A DNA stretch of 64,000 nt from Methanomassiliicoccales archaeon (GTDB taxonomy: Archaea; Thermoplasmatota; Thermoplasmata; RBG-16-68-12; SOIM01), in contig SOIM01000020.1 of assembly GCA_004377185.1 (NCBI GenBank), forward strand, positions 94,931-158,930, given 5' to 3'. The position numbers and the translations under genes are program-made. Positions 24,427-33,281 of this stretch are shown here, piece after piece (within the stretch, counting starts at the first letter, position 1; each line of letters starts with the position of its first letter). The notes below the pieces were generated by a model, which was not told the DNA's origin, made no database searches, and saw only the letters and a program-made list of their open reading frames with translations.

Positions 24427-24888
24427 ATGGATCTGATAGACGGTGTCAGCGTGAGGGTGCTAAGACAGATACACGACGAAAGAGGCTACCTCATGGAGTT
24501 GATGCGAAGTGATTGGGAAGAGTTTGAGAACTTCGGACAGGTCTACATGACCTCGGCATATCCGGGTATCGTGAAGGCCTGGCATTATCACAAGGAACAG
24601 ACGGACAATTTCATCTGCATCTTTGGCATGGCTAAGGTGGTTCTCTATGACCCACGTGAGGGCTCACCCACGAAAGGGATGATCAACGAATTCTTTGTTG
24701 GAGAAAAGAAGCCAACGCTCATCAAGATTCCACCTCTGGTCTATCACGGTTTCAAAGCGGTCGGGCATGAGAAGACCGTCATCGTGAACGTTCCCACGAA
24801 GCTGTACGACTATGAGAATCCGGACGAGCACAGGGTTCCCTATGACTCTGATGATGTGGACTATGACTGGGATGTGAAGATGGGGTAG
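24427..24888 (+). CDS. rmlC: dTDP-4-dehydrorhamnose 3,5-epimerase-like cupin
   Basis: This 153-residue RmlC-type cupin epimerises dTDP-4-keto-6-deoxyglucose. The N-terminal DERGYLMELMRSDW and VKAWHYHKEQTDNF (catalytic His) and the C-terminal YHGFKAVG, VPTKLYDYENPDEHRVPYDS fit the family. It is somewhat shorter than RmlC of bacteria (about 180), and the sequence resembles archaeal variants. Strict 3,5-epimerase versus single-site epimerase activity cannot be decided. It is followed eight bases later by a methyltransferase. Confidence 0.85.
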   Translation: MDLIDGVSVRVLRQIHDERGYLMELMRSDWEEFENFGQVYMTSAYPGIVKAWHYHKEQTDNFICIFGMAKVVLYDPREGSPTKGMINEFFVGEKKPTLIKIPPLVYHGFKAVGHEKTVIVNVPTKLYDYENPDEHRVPYDSDDVDYDWDVKMG

Positions 24889-24896
24889 GACTGCCC

Positions 24897-25598
24897 ATGA
24901 GGATTCTGGACATCGGTTGCGGACGCGGTGATTTCACCGTAGGGGTTCTTGGGAAAAGAGATGCAATGGTGGTGGGGATAGACTCTTCACCGGAATTCCT
25001 GAAAGAGGCCAAGAGAATCGCTCCACCGAACTGCGAGTTTGTGCTGACAAGTGCGTCCAACATGTGCTTCAAAGGCGGATCGTTCGATGAGATACACTGC
25101 AACCACGTTCTGGAACATGTGCCGAACTTGGACAATGCACTGGACGGAATCGCAAACGCACTTGCGCCAAAAGGTAGATTATTCTTGTCCATCCCGTATC
25201 CGTTCCTTGAGAAGATACTGGCAAACCTCATGGAGGGTTATATCGGAGAGAAGATGCATCGTAGAATCATACAGCCGAAGGAATTGGTTGAGGAACTACG
25301 GAAGAGAGGAATTGTTGTAACAAAGGTGGAAAAGAGGAAATTCTACACAGCACTCTTGCTCACCTACAGGTTCATTCGAGGGATGCCGTACGAACCACAG
25401 TCTGGACTGTTGGCGCAAGAAGATGCCATCTCTAGATTCCTGGAAAAGGTCTCACGATGGTCGTTGCAGGACCCAAATGAGGCTGACTTCGGGAAGAAAA
25501 GGTATATCAAAGCCGTTCTAATTCTTGCGAACATCAAGGAAAGAGTTATGAGGCATATCTATCCTCATGAGAACTACATGGAGGCTGTGAAAGCATGA
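24897..25598 (+). CDS. Class I SAM-dependent methyltransferase
   Basis: This 233-residue Methyltransf_11-like protein starts directly with motif I (MRILDIGCGRGDFTVGVLGK), then GIDSSPEFLKEAK (motif II) and FDEIHCNHVLEHVPNLDNAL (motif III), so the usual N-terminal extension is missing. Located between rmlC and rmlB with a 4-base overlap to the latter, it probably methylates a sugar or a lipid-linked glycan. Confidence 0.8.
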   Translation: MRILDIGCGRGDFTVGVLGKRDAMVVGIDSSPEFLKEAKRIAPPNCEFVLTSASNMCFKGGSFDEIHCNHVLEHVPNLDNALDGIANALAPKGRLFLSIPYPFLEKILANLMEGYIGEKMHRRIIQPKELVEELRKRGIVVTKVEKRKFYTALLLTYRFIRGMPYEPQSGLLAQEDAISRFLEKVSRWSLQDPNEADFGKKRYIKAVLILANIKERVMRHIYPHENYMEAVKA

Positions 25599-26602
25599 AG
25601 TGTGTCATGGTCACGGGTGGAGCTGGATTCATAGGAAGTAACTTCGTTCATCATTTGCTTGAGAATCATGACTACTCAGTCATCGTTCTGGACAAGTTGA
25701 CGTACGCTGGCAATTTGGACAATCTGAAGGATGTGATTGAGGATGAGAGAGTGTCTTTTGTCAAGGGTGACATTTGCGATTCAAGGGCGGTAGGAGAATG
25801 CATGAAGGATGCAGACTGTGTTGTCCATTTCGCTGCAGAGACCCATGTGGACAGATCCATCATGGATGCTGGAGTTTTCGTGCAGACGGATGTTTTTGGA
25901 ACATTCATTCTGCTCGAAGCCGCACGGAAGCACGGCATTTCCAAGTTCCTCCACATATCCACGGACGAGGTGTATGGGGAAGCTTCTTCAGGTCCCTCCA
26001 AGGAAACGGACCCCCTTATGCCAAAGAGCCCCTACGCTGCCAGCAAGGCCGGTGCAGATCGATTGGCCTACTCATACCATGTAACACATAATCTTCCAGT
26101 TGTCATTACCCGTTGCACCAACAATTACGGTCCCTACCAGTACCCCGAGAAACTCATTCCTCTCTTTGTCACGAACGCAATGAAGGACAAGGAGCTACCA
26201 GTGTACGGGTCAGGAGAGAACACGAGAGACTGGATTCACGTACAGGACCACTGCGAGGTTCTCGATACGATAATGCATCAGGATGGTCTGGAGGGAGAGG
26301 TTCTTAACGTAGGTTCTGGTGTGGAAAAAAGCGTTCTGGAGATTGCGGACGTGATTTTGGAGGAACTGGACAAGGCCAAGTCCTTGCTGAAGCATGTTGA
26401 GGACAGAAAGGGGCACGTAGTGAGACATGCGGTCTCCACCTCGAAGATCAAAGAGAAGTTGGGTTGGGAACCACGTTTCAGTTTCGAGGATGGGATGAAG
26501 GCCACTATCCAATGGTATTCACAGAACGAGTGGTGGTGGAGCAAGCTCAAGAACAGGCAGTTCGAGGAATACTACCAAACGCTACATGAGAAGGCAAAAT
26601 GA
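25595..26602 (+). CDS. rmlB: dTDP-glucose 4,6-dehydratase
   Basis: This 335-residue extended SDR enzyme converts dTDP-glucose to dTDP-4-keto-6-deoxyglucose with bound NAD+. It has VTGGAGFIGSNF, the catalytic STDEVYGE (Thr-Asp-Glu) and SPYAASKAGAD (YxxxK), and the substrate region RCTNNYGPYQYPEKLIPLF. With rmlA, rmlC and rmlD it completes the dTDP-rhamnose pathway in this window. It overlaps both neighbours by four bases, forming a tight operon. Confidence 0.95.
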   Translation: MKCVMVTGGAGFIGSNFVHHLLENHDYSVIVLDKLTYAGNLDNLKDVIEDERVSFVKGDICDSRAVGECMKDADCVVHFAAETHVDRSIMDAGVFVQTDVFGTFILLEAARKHGISKFLHISTDEVYGEASSGPSKETDPLMPKSPYAASKAGADRLAYSYHVTHNLPVVITRCTNNYGPYQYPEKLIPLFVTNAMKDKELPVYGSGENTRDWIHVQDHCEVLDTIMHQDGLEGEVLNVGSGVEKSVLEIADVILEELDKAKSLLKHVEDRKGHVVRHAVSTSKIKEKLGWEPRFSFEDGMKATIQWYSQNEWWWSKLKNRQFEEYYQTLHEKAK

Positions 26603-27045
26603 TGAGCAAGGGTCCCCAGAAGAAAGTTAGAAGCAGAGTGAGAGCTGCCATTTTCAGTGTTCCCGCCATGCTGGGTCCGCTCTCAAAGATGAGAGTCTTT
26701 TTCCACAAACTGAGGGGAGTGAACATCGGAAATGACGTGGAGATTGGATATCACGTGATAATCGATAACGTCTATCCCGAAAGGGTGACCATAGAGGACG
26801 GGGCCACAATAGCAGCCAGGACAACGATACTGGCTCATGACGAGTCCGCGCTGTATACAGGCATTGGAGAAGAAATCGTGAGGAACACCCGTATTTGCGA
26901 GGGGGCTTTCGTAGGGGTGCACTCCGTCATTCTGGCTGGTGTGACCGTTGGAAGGAAGGCGATTGTCGGGGCCGGATCGGTGGTAATCAAAGATGTTCCA
27001 GATAACGCAAGAGTTGCGGGAGTTCCTGCAAAACAGATCAGCTGA
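26599..27045 (+). CDS. Hexapeptide-repeat acyltransferase
   Basis: This 148-residue left-handed beta-helix protein carries repeats such as IGNDVEIGYHVIID, VTIEDGATIAARTTILAHDE, and ICEGAFVGVHSVILAGVTVGRKAIVGAGSVVIKDVPDNARVAGVPAK, typical of sugar O- or N-acetyltransferases (WbbJ/NeuD-like). Within the rml operon it likely acetylates a sugar of the glycan. Confidence 0.88.
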   Translation: MMSKGPQKKVRSRVRAAIFSVPAMLGPLSKMRVFFHKLRGVNIGNDVEIGYHVIIDNVYPERVTIEDGATIAARTTILAHDESALYTGIGEEIVRNTRICEGAFVGVHSVILAGVTVGRKAIVGAGSVVIKDVPDNARVAGVPAKQIS

Positions 27046-27049
27046 ACAA

Positions 27050-28495
27050 TCATGCTCTCTGTCTAATCATTGACATAATCTCTCTCAGGTAGTACAGGAT
27101 CTTCTTGCGGGACAATGCGTAGATGAAAACCAGGTAGGTTATGAACCCGATCAGGATGGAAGCGGCAAACACGCCCAACGAGAAGCCGGCAAACGCTTTG
27201 AAAACAAGAACGACGATGAGCATTCCCAGGGACGCGATGAGCGGGTCCGCGAACGTGTTTGTTATGTCCACGAACCTGATGTTCAGGAGCTTTGTCGTCA
27301 GCCAGTAGATGATTATCGTGTGGAAGAAGTAGATCAGGAAAACCAGGAGAGCTACACCTTCGATTCCGCCCCAGAGAACGGCCGGATATAGGAAGACGAT
27401 CATTATCACAAGATTCACAGCGTTGGTTATCGAGAGCCATTTCGTTTTCCCTTTTGCCAGAAAGAGGTCCCCAGCGGGCTGCAGTATGACCCTTATGAAA
27501 CCGAAAAGACAGAGGATTTGAAGGGCGATTATCGCGGGAGTCCACTTGTCTCCCAGCACGAAAACCACGAACTCTGGTGCCACAATGAAGAAGCCGAAAT
27601 ACAACGGAGCACCTATGAAGGATATCACGTCAAGTGTCTGCAGATACCCTGTTCTCAACCTCCCCTCATCCTCCTGGATGCTGGAATACGTAGGGAACAT
27701 CACTCTGTTAACCATCTTGGTTAGGAAGTTCGCGAAAACAGAGGCCCACCTGTAAGCGATGAAATAGATGCCCAATGCTGCCACGCTGATGACTATGCCT
27801 ATTGCAGCGTTGTCGAGATTGAAGATGAGGAAAACGATTAGAACCATCAGGAAGACGTGAATGCCGTAGCGGAACAGCTCCTTGGCAATCTGTTTGTCCA
27901 CCTTCCACGTAAACTTCCAGGGAAAAATGACATACAGTGTGAGGAGGGTTGCGACCGAAGCAGCCACTGAACCATATACGATCGCCCAGTAGGAGAAACC
28001 AGCGAGGGCCAGTCCTATCGAAACCGATGATGTGACGATCATCCCCACAAAGGCTGCAATTGCCAGCCTTCCGAATTCCAGTCTCTTTGCCAGGGCGTTG
28101 TTGGGTATGAAGCCGAAGGAACCTATCAGGATGGTCACTGCCAGAATCCTCACGACGTCCGTGGCCTCCGGAGTTGAGAATATCATCGAGGCCAGTGGGG
28201 CGGAGAAGAACGCTACGAGGAAAACGATCAGACCTATGATGATCCTGAGCATGGCTCCCGTTTGGAGCGATTCCTCAACCCTGTCCTTTCTATGAATGAC
28301 GGCCGCACCCAGGCCAAAATCCCCGAACTGTCCGATGAAGCCCAGGAAGAAACCCGCTATGCCAATGATCCCGAAATCGAAAGGCGTAAGCAACCTGGCG
28401 AGGACTATCAGCGTGACCGCGTTCATCGCACTTATGAACAGCTGAAGGCCCGCGACGATACCAAGATTCCTCACAGTCGTAGTTTTTAGGGACAC
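27050..28495 (-). CDS. Wzx-like polysaccharide flippase
   Basis: This 481-residue integral membrane protein with about 14 hydrophobic helices belongs to the MOP/PST exporter type (MSLKTTTVRNLGIVAGLQLFISAMN; LLTPFDFGIIGIAGFFLGF). Members flip lipid-linked glycans across the membrane. It is convergent with the acyltransferase gene and is the first of two such flippases in the region (see 39093). Confidence 0.9.
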   Translation of the reverse strand: MSLKTTTVRNLGIVAGLQLFISAMNAVTLIVLARLLTPFDFGIIGIAGFFLGFIGQFGDFGLGAAVIHRKDRVEESLQTGAMLRIIIGLIVFLVAFFSAPLASMIFSTPEATDVVRILAVTILIGSFGFIPNNALAKRLEFGRLAIAAFVGMIVTSSVSIGLALAGFSYWAIVYGSVAASVATLLTLYVIFPWKFTWKVDKQIAKELFRYGIHVFLMVLIVFLIFNLDNAAIGIVISVAALGIYFIAYRWASVFANFLTKMVNRVMFPTYSSIQEDEGRLRTGYLQTLDVISFIGAPLYFGFFIVAPEFVVFVLGDKWTPAIIALQILCLFGFIRVILQPAGDLFLAKGKTKWLSITNAVNLVIMIVFLYPAVLWGGIEGVALLVFLIYFFHTIIIYWLTTKLLNIRFVDITNTFADPLIASLGMLIVVLVFKAFAGFSLGVFAASILIGFITYLVFIYALSRKKILYYLREIMSMIRQRA

Positions 28496-28612
28496 CGTTG
28501 CGTGAATTTTGTGGTTCTATTTAAGCGAATCTATCATTTTCTCCACGAATCAGGCATCCAGAAGCCAGTTCGAAAGATAGTTATATCCCTTCTTTTCTCA
28601 GCGTGAACAACC

Positions 28613-29479
28613 ATGGAAACGCCAGAAGCACATCCAAAGGCCTCAATCGTAATCCTCACGAAGAATGGGTCAGAAACGATAAGAAGATGTCTAGAATCGC
28701 TTTTCGATCAGGAGACTGGATTCGAGTTTGAGGTCATAGCAATAGACTCGGGGTCAACTGACGGAACACTGAACATTCTGGCGGAGTACCCAGTCAAGAT
28801 AGAGAAGATACCTCCGGGCGATTTCAACTTCGGAGCCACTAAGAACCTTGGTTTTTCGGTGTCCGAGGGTGAGTTTGTGGTTTTTCTGTCGCAGGACGCA
28901 ACCCCTGTGGGCAATGACTGGCTCCAAAGAATGACCACCCCCTTCGAGGATCCAGGAGTCATGATGGTACAAGGCCTTGAGATGTCCGGAAAACAGGGAT
29001 TCTACTGGTGGAGGGAGGGACTCTTCTGGTACACATCTGAAATACGAAGGTGGATGGAAAGATACGACAATATAGGTCTCTCCTGTGTCACGCTTGCGGT
29101 GAGAAGAAAGGCTTGGGAGGAAGTCAAGTTCGATACTGTCCCATTTGGGGAGGACAAGCTCTTCCAGAAGAAAGCTGTTGAGGCTGGATTGAGAATTGTC
29201 TTGGCAAAGGATGCCTTTGTGGAACATACGCACAGTTTCACCTGCAGATCGCTGAGAAACAGGCTCACGAACGAAGGTCTGGGTGCGAGAATGTCCGGCG
29301 AGAGCTACTCTCTCCGAGACATGTTTGGAGACATTTTGAAGAAACAGCCCTACCGAAACCTCGTCCGAGGCTTGAGAGGAGGGGAAATCAAGAGCATCGC
29401 GGAATTCTTTTATCCTCTTACAAGGCCCTATTACATCTACAAAGGAATGCGTTTTGCCCGAGAGTTCCAGAGAGATTGA
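28613..29479 (+). CDS. GT2 family glycosyltransferase
   Basis: This 288-residue inverting GT-A enzyme has SIVILTKNGSETIRRCLESLFDQ at the N-terminus and AIDSGSTDGTLNIL for nucleotide binding. FLSQDATPVGNDWLQ stands in the DxD position, and FGEDKLFQKKAVEAG is the ED acceptor motif. The C-terminal part resembles rhamnosyltransferase-type GT2 proteins, which would suit the neighbouring dTDP-rhamnose genes. AGTTATATCC about 30 bases upstream is a likely TATA box. Confidence 0.88.
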   Translation: METPEAHPKASIVILTKNGSETIRRCLESLFDQETGFEFEVIAIDSGSTDGTLNILAEYPVKIEKIPPGDFNFGATKNLGFSVSEGEFVVFLSQDATPVGNDWLQRMTTPFEDPGVMMVQGLEMSGKQGFYWWREGLFWYTSEIRRWMERYDNIGLSCVTLAVRRKAWEEVKFDTVPFGEDKLFQKKAVEAGLRIVLAKDAFVEHTHSFTCRSLRNRLTNEGLGARMSGESYSLRDMFGDILKKQPYRNLVRGLRGGEIKSIAEFFYPLTRPYYIYKGMRFAREFQRD

Positions 29480-29482
29480 AAC

Positions 29483-30334
29483 TTACTGAGCAAGGACGTA
29501 TCCCAGATAACCTCTCAGCGCTCCAATGAACCCAATGAAGTAGAGATAGCCCATATCGGCGTCCCCTCTAAGCAGGTTGTTTCTGGAGTTTCTCAGATGA
29601 CTCCTCAGCACCTCCTTGAAGAAGTAAGTCCTAACATCCTTGGATGAGCGGTTCTTGGCGAAAAAGGCTCCCAGACCAATCCTGTAGCCAGACATCATTC
29701 TCTTGAGCTGATCATATGTGTCAAGCGGTTCGTGGTGAACAATGGCATTGGGCGTGTATACGACATGATAGCCAGCTTCGATCATTCGGTGGAAAACATC
29801 CATATCCTCCGCCCCCCGAAACCGTGTTCCTGGACCTAGGTTCTCGTCAAAAAGGCCGATTTTGACTACGGCTTCCTTGCGAAGACATATGTTATTGCCC
29901 GCTCCCATCAGCCAGGGGGGAGTGAACCCATCGCCCTTACCGAAGACCTTCCTCTTCGCCTCCCACCTGGTCGAGGCGTACCAGAGTCCCTCTCTTGTAG
30001 GAAGCGAACCTCCGGTCACGCACCCCACTCTCTCATCCTCAAACTCGGAGGTCAGGTTCTCAACCCAGTCCGGATCACATACACAGTCATCATCAGTCAA
30101 GGCAATCTTATCATGGACAGATTCCCGTATGCCGACGTTCTTGGCCAGCGATACTCCCTTCTCCTTCTCAACTATGACCCTGCACTTGTCAGCAACCTCT
30201 GCGGGCAGACCACTGACACTTGAGACGCAGATCACTTCTAGGTCTCGGTAAGTCTGCCTAGAGAGTGAATCAATGCACTTCCTGAGAAGGTCCGGTTTCC
30301 TTCCGTCCGTACATACGACAGCAGAACAACCCAT
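29483..30334 (-). CDS. GT2 family glycosyltransferase
   Basis: This 283-residue enzyme has SAVVCTDGRKPDLLRKCIDSLSRQTY, then ALTDDDCVCDPDWVENL (DxD) and FRGAEDMDVFHRMIEAGY (acceptor ED), a soluble GT-A protein with a short helical C-terminus. The ATG at 30334 lies 10 bases behind AGGAGG; the GTG at 30343 overlaps that site. It is convergent with the GT2 gene at 28613. Confidence 0.88.
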   Translation of the reverse strand: MGCSAVVCTDGRKPDLLRKCIDSLSRQTYRDLEVICVSSVSGLPAEVADKCRVIVEKEKGVSLAKNVGIRESVHDKIALTDDDCVCDPDWVENLTSEFEDERVGCVTGGSLPTREGLWYASTRWEAKRKVFGKGDGFTPPWLMGAGNNICLRKEAVVKIGLFDENLGPGTRFRGAEDMDVFHRMIEAGYHVVYTPNAIVHHEPLDTYDQLKRMMSGYRIGLGAFFAKNRSSKDVRTYFFKEVLRSHLRNSRNNLLRGDADMGYLYFIGFIGALRGYLGYVLAQ

Positions 30335-30381
30335 CCGATTCACTCCTCCTGGGTGATTTTCATCTCCACCATGTTGATAAC

Positions 30382-31152
30382 CTAGCCAGCTAGAATCTGC
30401 AATATAGATTTTGCGAAGTGTCTTGGAAGACTCAACAGCGGTGGCGACCTTCTGAGGCCGAAGTAGGTCTCATCTGGTCTTCCCAAGCCGAAATCCACCA
30501 TGTTCGATTTCCATACGTTCACAAGGTCCAGCTTCTCATACTTGCGGAGCCTCATGGTGTCGAATTCCCTCCTCAGGAACCGGGTGAATTTCTCAAACCT
30601 GGCGTAGCGTGTGGAGAGATAATCGTAGCTGTCCTTCGCACTGTCCTCCTTCACATTGGTGCCCATCAGAAGGGGGTACCATTTCATCTTCCCAATTTTC
30701 CAGATCTTCATCCACATCTCGAAGTCCTCGCCCGTGTTGAAGTCGCCCCTTCCCCCGATTCCCTCCCATATCTCCCTCGGGAAAATGCCGAAGAGCTTTG
30801 CCTGGACGGCCAAGTCGGGATATTGCTCCAGATACATGTCGACAAATTCCCTGGCGATTAGGAAATAGAGAGTGTCCGTATCGACCACAATTATGAACTT
30901 GCCCGTGCTCTCCAGAAACGCCAGTTGACGGCCGCGTCCCATGGTGCACTTCTTGGAAAGGACCTTCATGTTCCTGTGGTTCTGAGCGAAATCCTGCAGG
31001 ATGTGGTAGCTGCGATCCTGGGATTTGTTGTCCACCACGATGTACTCGAAGTTGTCCTCGTCAAAGATGGCGTAGATGGACTCAAGGTGTTCCTTCAGGA
31101 CGTGGGCGCAGTTGTAGTTGGTCGTGCAAAAGCTCAACAGTGGCTCCGCCAT
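30382..31152 (-). CDS. GT2 family glycosyltransferase
   Basis: This 256-residue GT-A protein has FCTTNYNCAHVLKEHLESIY, VDNKSQDRSY, IIVVDTDTLYFL (DxD) and GEDFEMWMKIWKIGKM. It lies 48 bases upstream of the next GT2 gene on the same strand and probably belongs to the same transcription unit. Confidence 0.86.
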   Translation of the reverse strand: MAEPLLSFCTTNYNCAHVLKEHLESIYAIFDEDNFEYIVVDNKSQDRSYHILQDFAQNHRNMKVLSKKCTMGRGRQLAFLESTGKFIIVVDTDTLYFLIAREFVDMYLEQYPDLAVQAKLFGIFPREIWEGIGGRGDFNTGEDFEMWMKIWKIGKMKWYPLLMGTNVKEDSAKDSYDYLSTRYARFEKFTRFLRREFDTMRLRKYEKLDLVNVWKSNMVDFGLGRPDETYFGLRRSPPLLSLPRHFAKSILQILAG

Positions 31153-31321
31153 ATCTTGTCGCCTGTCTGAGGTTAGAAAAGGGCTGGTATTTAACTTTTG
31201 AGAGAGAGGAATCAGGTTCTAGGAATCCATTATTCCCAATATCGAGTCAGATACCCACAATTCATTTATATCTCGGACATTCTCGGATGCTTGGACCTTG
31301 CTGGTCACCGGGGAATCCAGA

Positions 31322-32245
31322 TTGAAGATAACTTTCAACCCCCACATTGTCGGCTACGGCCACCGGGTCAGGTGCAATCTCATCGGCAAGGAGATTCAGA
31401 GATTGAAGCCCAAGGCTAAGATCGTTTTCCTTGACCGGAAGGATGACTCCCTCTACAACGAGGACTGGACGCCCTTCAAGAGGGTTCATGGTGGCTTTCG
31501 AAGAACCCTGTCGCTTTTCACCTCTTCCTGTTTGGTTGAGGACTGTACTATGATCGAGGATTGGAGGCGGAAGTGGTTCTCTAGAATGGGCAAGATCGTC
31601 ACAATACTCAATCCAACCCTTGACTCCGACTTCCCGAATCACAAGCATAACTTGGAACACAACGAGCTAATCATATTATGTTATCCCGAGGATTTCTTCC
31701 CGTTCCCAGATGTGCTTGAGGATTTCAGAGAAAAGGTCGCTTGGTTCGGACCTGTTCTCAATCTTCCCAGCCAGGATTTCAAGCGCAGAATCGGCGGTGG
31801 AATAAGGGTGAACATCTTGCTCAGCCGTGGCAGGGAACAGGTGGTCCCCTTGGTCCAAAAGCTTTCGAAGGATCTGGGCTTTCAGATCATGCAGACCAAG
31901 TTCAAGTCCGACCGAGAGCATTTTTCCGCTCTTTCCGAGACTACGATCGCCATCACCCAGGGAACTACGGCGGTGTTCGAGTGCAGTCAGCTGGGCATAC
32001 CTCAGCTTTGTCTTCCCCTAAACGAGGAACAGCTGGTGGTTGCGAGGAGATTCGAGGAAGTTGGGGCGTTGGCACTCCTTCCAATGGTGGATGTCACTGA
32101 AGGAAGTCTCAGGCAAGCTCTGGGCAATCTGGTGTCAGATGAAGGTTTGAGAGGAGAGATGGTGAGGAAGGGAAAGGAGTTCTCCAGTCCTCCCGGGACA
32201 AAGGATATTGCCCGCGCCATAGTTGAGATAATCACACGAAAATGA
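31322..32245 (+). CDS. GT-B glycosyltransferase, MurG/PseG-like
   Basis: This protein of about 307 residues begins LKITFNPHIVGYGHRVRCNLIG, reminiscent of the GxGHxxR start of MurG/PseG-type enzymes. The C-terminal part has TTIAITQGTTAVFECSQLGIPQLCLPLNEEQ, the donor-binding element of GT28-like folds, followed by DEGLRGEMVRKGKEF. It is shorter than usual GT28 enzymes. The TTG at 31322 has GGGGA upstream; the ORF-track TTG at 31298 is the alternative. Specificity is unknown. Confidence 0.75.
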   Translation: MKITFNPHIVGYGHRVRCNLIGKEIQRLKPKAKIVFLDRKDDSLYNEDWTPFKRVHGGFRRTLSLFTSSCLVEDCTMIEDWRRKWFSRMGKIVTILNPTLDSDFPNHKHNLEHNELIILCYPEDFFPFPDVLEDFREKVAWFGPVLNLPSQDFKRRIGGGIRVNILLSRGREQVVPLVQKLSKDLGFQIMQTKFKSDREHFSALSETTIAITQGTTAVFECSQLGIPQLCLPLNEEQLVVARRFEEVGALALLPMVDVTEGSLRQALGNLVSDEGLRGEMVRKGKEFSSPPGTKDIARAIVEIITRK

Positions 32246-32262
32246 AAATGCTGGGGCGCCCA

Positions 32263-33270
32263 CTAGGACAGGACTTCATTGATGACTTGTAATAGCTTCT
32301 TCTCCCTGATTTCGATACTGAAGTTCTCCTGAATCCTTTTCCTGCATTTCTCCCCGTTCGTTGCATCCAATGCTTTCCCAATTGCTTCCACGGTTCCGTC
32401 CACATCGCCATAGTCCGCGAAGTACCCAGTGTCCCCGGCAACCTCAGGAAGAGCGAACCTGTTGGTGACCACCGGAACACAGCCGCAAGACATTGCCTCC
32501 GCCAGGGCCACTCCGAAGGACTCATGGTAGGACAGCTGTCCGTACACTTTCGCTTCTTGGTAGTAGGATAGCAGTTGCTCATCCGATATCTTGCCAGTGA
32601 TCCTAGCGTTTTCTGGCGCCATCTCCTTCAGTTTCCTGTCCCACTCTTCTGAGTTCTTGCCTACAATTACGAATTCAACGTCAGGCATTTCGGCTGCTGT
32701 TCTCAGATAGGTCTCTATGCCCTTCTTCTTGTATCTGACTTCATTGTTGATTGCTGCCACAGTGATAACAAGGTCCCTTTTCTCACCCTCTGGATGATAT
32801 TCCTCGGTATCCACTCCGTTGTAGACCACGTCCACATCCCGATCCACCCACTGCAAGACCTCCTTCTTGGTGGACTCCGACACTGCCAGAACCCTATCTG
32901 CCTCGCTTAAGGCATACTTGGTCCTTTTGATTCGTTTTGGACTTTCCATTGCTCCATAACCGATCTCGGGGAGGTATATGACGTCCCATCCACCAGCGTT
33001 CACTATCGACTTCTTCTGAAAGGTCTTGGAGAACATCACGGATGAAGTGGCGTAGCCTAGTACGAACCAGGAGAAGTTCACGTCCGTTCGTGCAATAGTG
33101 GCTGAAAGCCTGGGTAGCGATTTCTTGCCGTGATACTCAAATTGAAATGTGTCAAAATGCTTCTTGAATATCTCAAGGTCCCTCGTTACGAATGGCAGTG
33201 GATTGTCGTAGCTGAGCAGTATTTTCGCCCTCTGTGTCTTTTTCTCCCTTTTCCGTCCAGCAGAACTCAT
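32263..33270 (-). CDS. GT4 family glycosyltransferase
   Basis: This 335-residue GT-B protein shows VVYNGVDTEEYHPEG, TVAAINNEVRYKKKGIETYLRT, and the donor-site motif GQLSYHESFGVALAEAMSCGCVPVVTN (E-x7-E). The ATG at 33270 lies six bases behind GAGG; the ORF-track GTG at 33282 overlaps the stop of the upstream gene. It is probably co-transcribed with the GT4 gene at 33282-34532. Confidence 0.9.
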   Translation of the reverse strand: MSSAGRKREKKTQRAKILLSYDNPLPFVTRDLEIFKKHFDTFQFEYHGKKSLPRLSATIARTDVNFSWFVLGYATSSVMFSKTFQKKSIVNAGGWDVIYLPEIGYGAMESPKRIKRTKYALSEADRVLAVSESTKKEVLQWVDRDVDVVYNGVDTEEYHPEGEKRDLVITVAAINNEVRYKKKGIETYLRTAAEMPDVEFVIVGKNSEEWDRKLKEMAPENARITGKISDEQLLSYYQEAKVYGQLSYHESFGVALAEAMSCGCVPVVTNRFALPEVAGDTGYFADYGDVDGTVEAIGKALDATNGEKCRKRIQENFSIEIREKKLLQVINEVLS

Positions 33271-33281
33271 ATGAACCCTCA